Shown in pieces: positions 63,356 through 64,000 of a stretch of 64,000 nucleotides of DNA. Under the pieces are notes generated by a model. That model was given only the letters and a program-made list of their open reading frames with translations, was not told the DNA's origin and made no database searches. Position 1 is the first letter of the stretch; the number at the start of each line of letters is the position of its first letter. The position numbers and the translations under genes are program-made. This stretch comes from Phascolarctos cinereus. Its lineage: Eukaryota; Chordata; Mammalia; Diprotodontia; Phascolarctidae. The stretch covers positions 6,212,001-6,276,000 of the forward strand of contig NW_018343979.1 in the NCBI RefSeq assembly GCF_002099425.1, written 5' to 3'.

Positions 63356-63804
63356 TTTTTTCATTCACTGCCAATTAGAAATAGGTATATAATCTACAAA
63401 AATAAGACCAGTGATTGTTAACATGTAATAATCAGGCTGTTTGGGGTACATACATCTGTGTGACTGGTACTTTGCTGTAAGGATTTAGGGGCACAGTCCT
63501 AAACCAGTTGGGAGTGTATTATATACTCGAGGATACTGCCAAAAGGAACATGCACATTTTCCATTTTAGTTCCTTTCAGCCTATCAGTTCATAACTCCAA
63601 GCTTCTTAACTTTTAGTGCTTTTCGTGAAAGTATAGGAAAGTTCATGTTTTCATATCAAATCAGTAAAATGTCATTAATTTTACTCTAATTCAACCAGAG
63701 CAGGGCCAGGTTTTTGTTTACAGTATTTATCCCCAAGATTCCAGGAGTACTTAATCTATTTAGGGGAATGAATTATTTGTAAGGGCTCTAGCACGTTAAA
63801 TATT

Positions 63805-63885
63805 CCCAATTCATTCAACATTAATTAAGCACCTTAGCTGTGCAAGTCACTATACTAACTGCTGAGGAATTTACAATCTATGGAT
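63805..63885 (-). mobile_element. L2 LINE 3' end, minus
   Basis: CATTAATTAAGCACCTTAGC, TGTGCAAGTCACTATACTAA, CTGAGGAATTTACAATCTAT. Confidence 0.6.
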
Positions 63886-63976
63886 GCTACTAATTAAAAT
63901 CCACTATTCATTAAAATAGGATCTTTCCTCAGCTACATGGTTAGCAGTTATTCCGAGTCCCATTATTTATTTCAGT

Positions 63977-63982
63977 AATAAA
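63977..63982 (+). promoter_or_regulatory. Distal candidate poly(A) signal AATAAA
   Basis: A canonical hexamer, but the window ends 18 bases later, so its downstream element cannot be judged. Confidence 0.2.
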
Positions 63983-64000
63983 GGACCATTGTTTCCTAAA

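Overview
This window is non-coding-rich vertebrate DNA from one large gene. The spliced coding pieces I can read match TPD52L1 (tumor protein D53), on the plus strand. The repeats point to a marsupial, probably an Australian-lineage one: tRNA-derived SINEs starting GGCAGCTAGGTGGCGCAGTGG (WSINE1-like), many MIR/MIR3 and L2 copies, an RTE-type LINE, L1 copies with a marsupial-type 3' end, and long (CA)n and (TA)n tracts. The species call is an inference from repeat types, not from a search.

Gene layout: coding exons lie at 6748-6896, 43235-43336, 53935-53973 (39-nt cassette), 56840-56900 and 62170-62298 (stop at 62296-62298), followed by a 3' UTR. Every junction has a GT donor and an AG acceptor, and the phases agree. 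Together they encode 159 residues, from the coiled-coil to the C-terminus. The first ~45 residues (start codon, promoter and first exon or exons) are not in the window and must lie upstream. The 39-nt exon encodes [13 protein letters not shown], which carries a mode-2 14-3-3 site.

The most interesting observation is a probable 15-nt microexon at 50196-50210. It has a strong branch point, polypyrimidine tract and splice sites, and the same phase (2-2) as the 39-nt cassette. It would insert RSHSIG just before [10 protein letters not shown]. It resembles the FSHSFS segment that I recall at the same position in the paralogs TPD52 and TPD52L2.

Repeats, region by region: 0-16 kb holds RTE pieces, two minus-strand L1 3' ends, MIRs and a near-identical 116-bp tandem duplication. 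16-30 kb holds SINEs, an L2 copy, microsatellites and a hAT element with a MIR3 nested in it. 30-38 kb is L2 in both orientations with probable LTR fossils. 38.4-42.0 kb is an internally deleted L1. 43-48 kb holds large (TA)/(TG) tracts, a mariner-type MITE and a 207-bp duplication. 49-62 kb is sparser and carries the 3' exons. No tRNA, rRNA, CRISPR, operon or second protein gene was found. Almost all open frames outside the exons fall in repeats or microsatellites.
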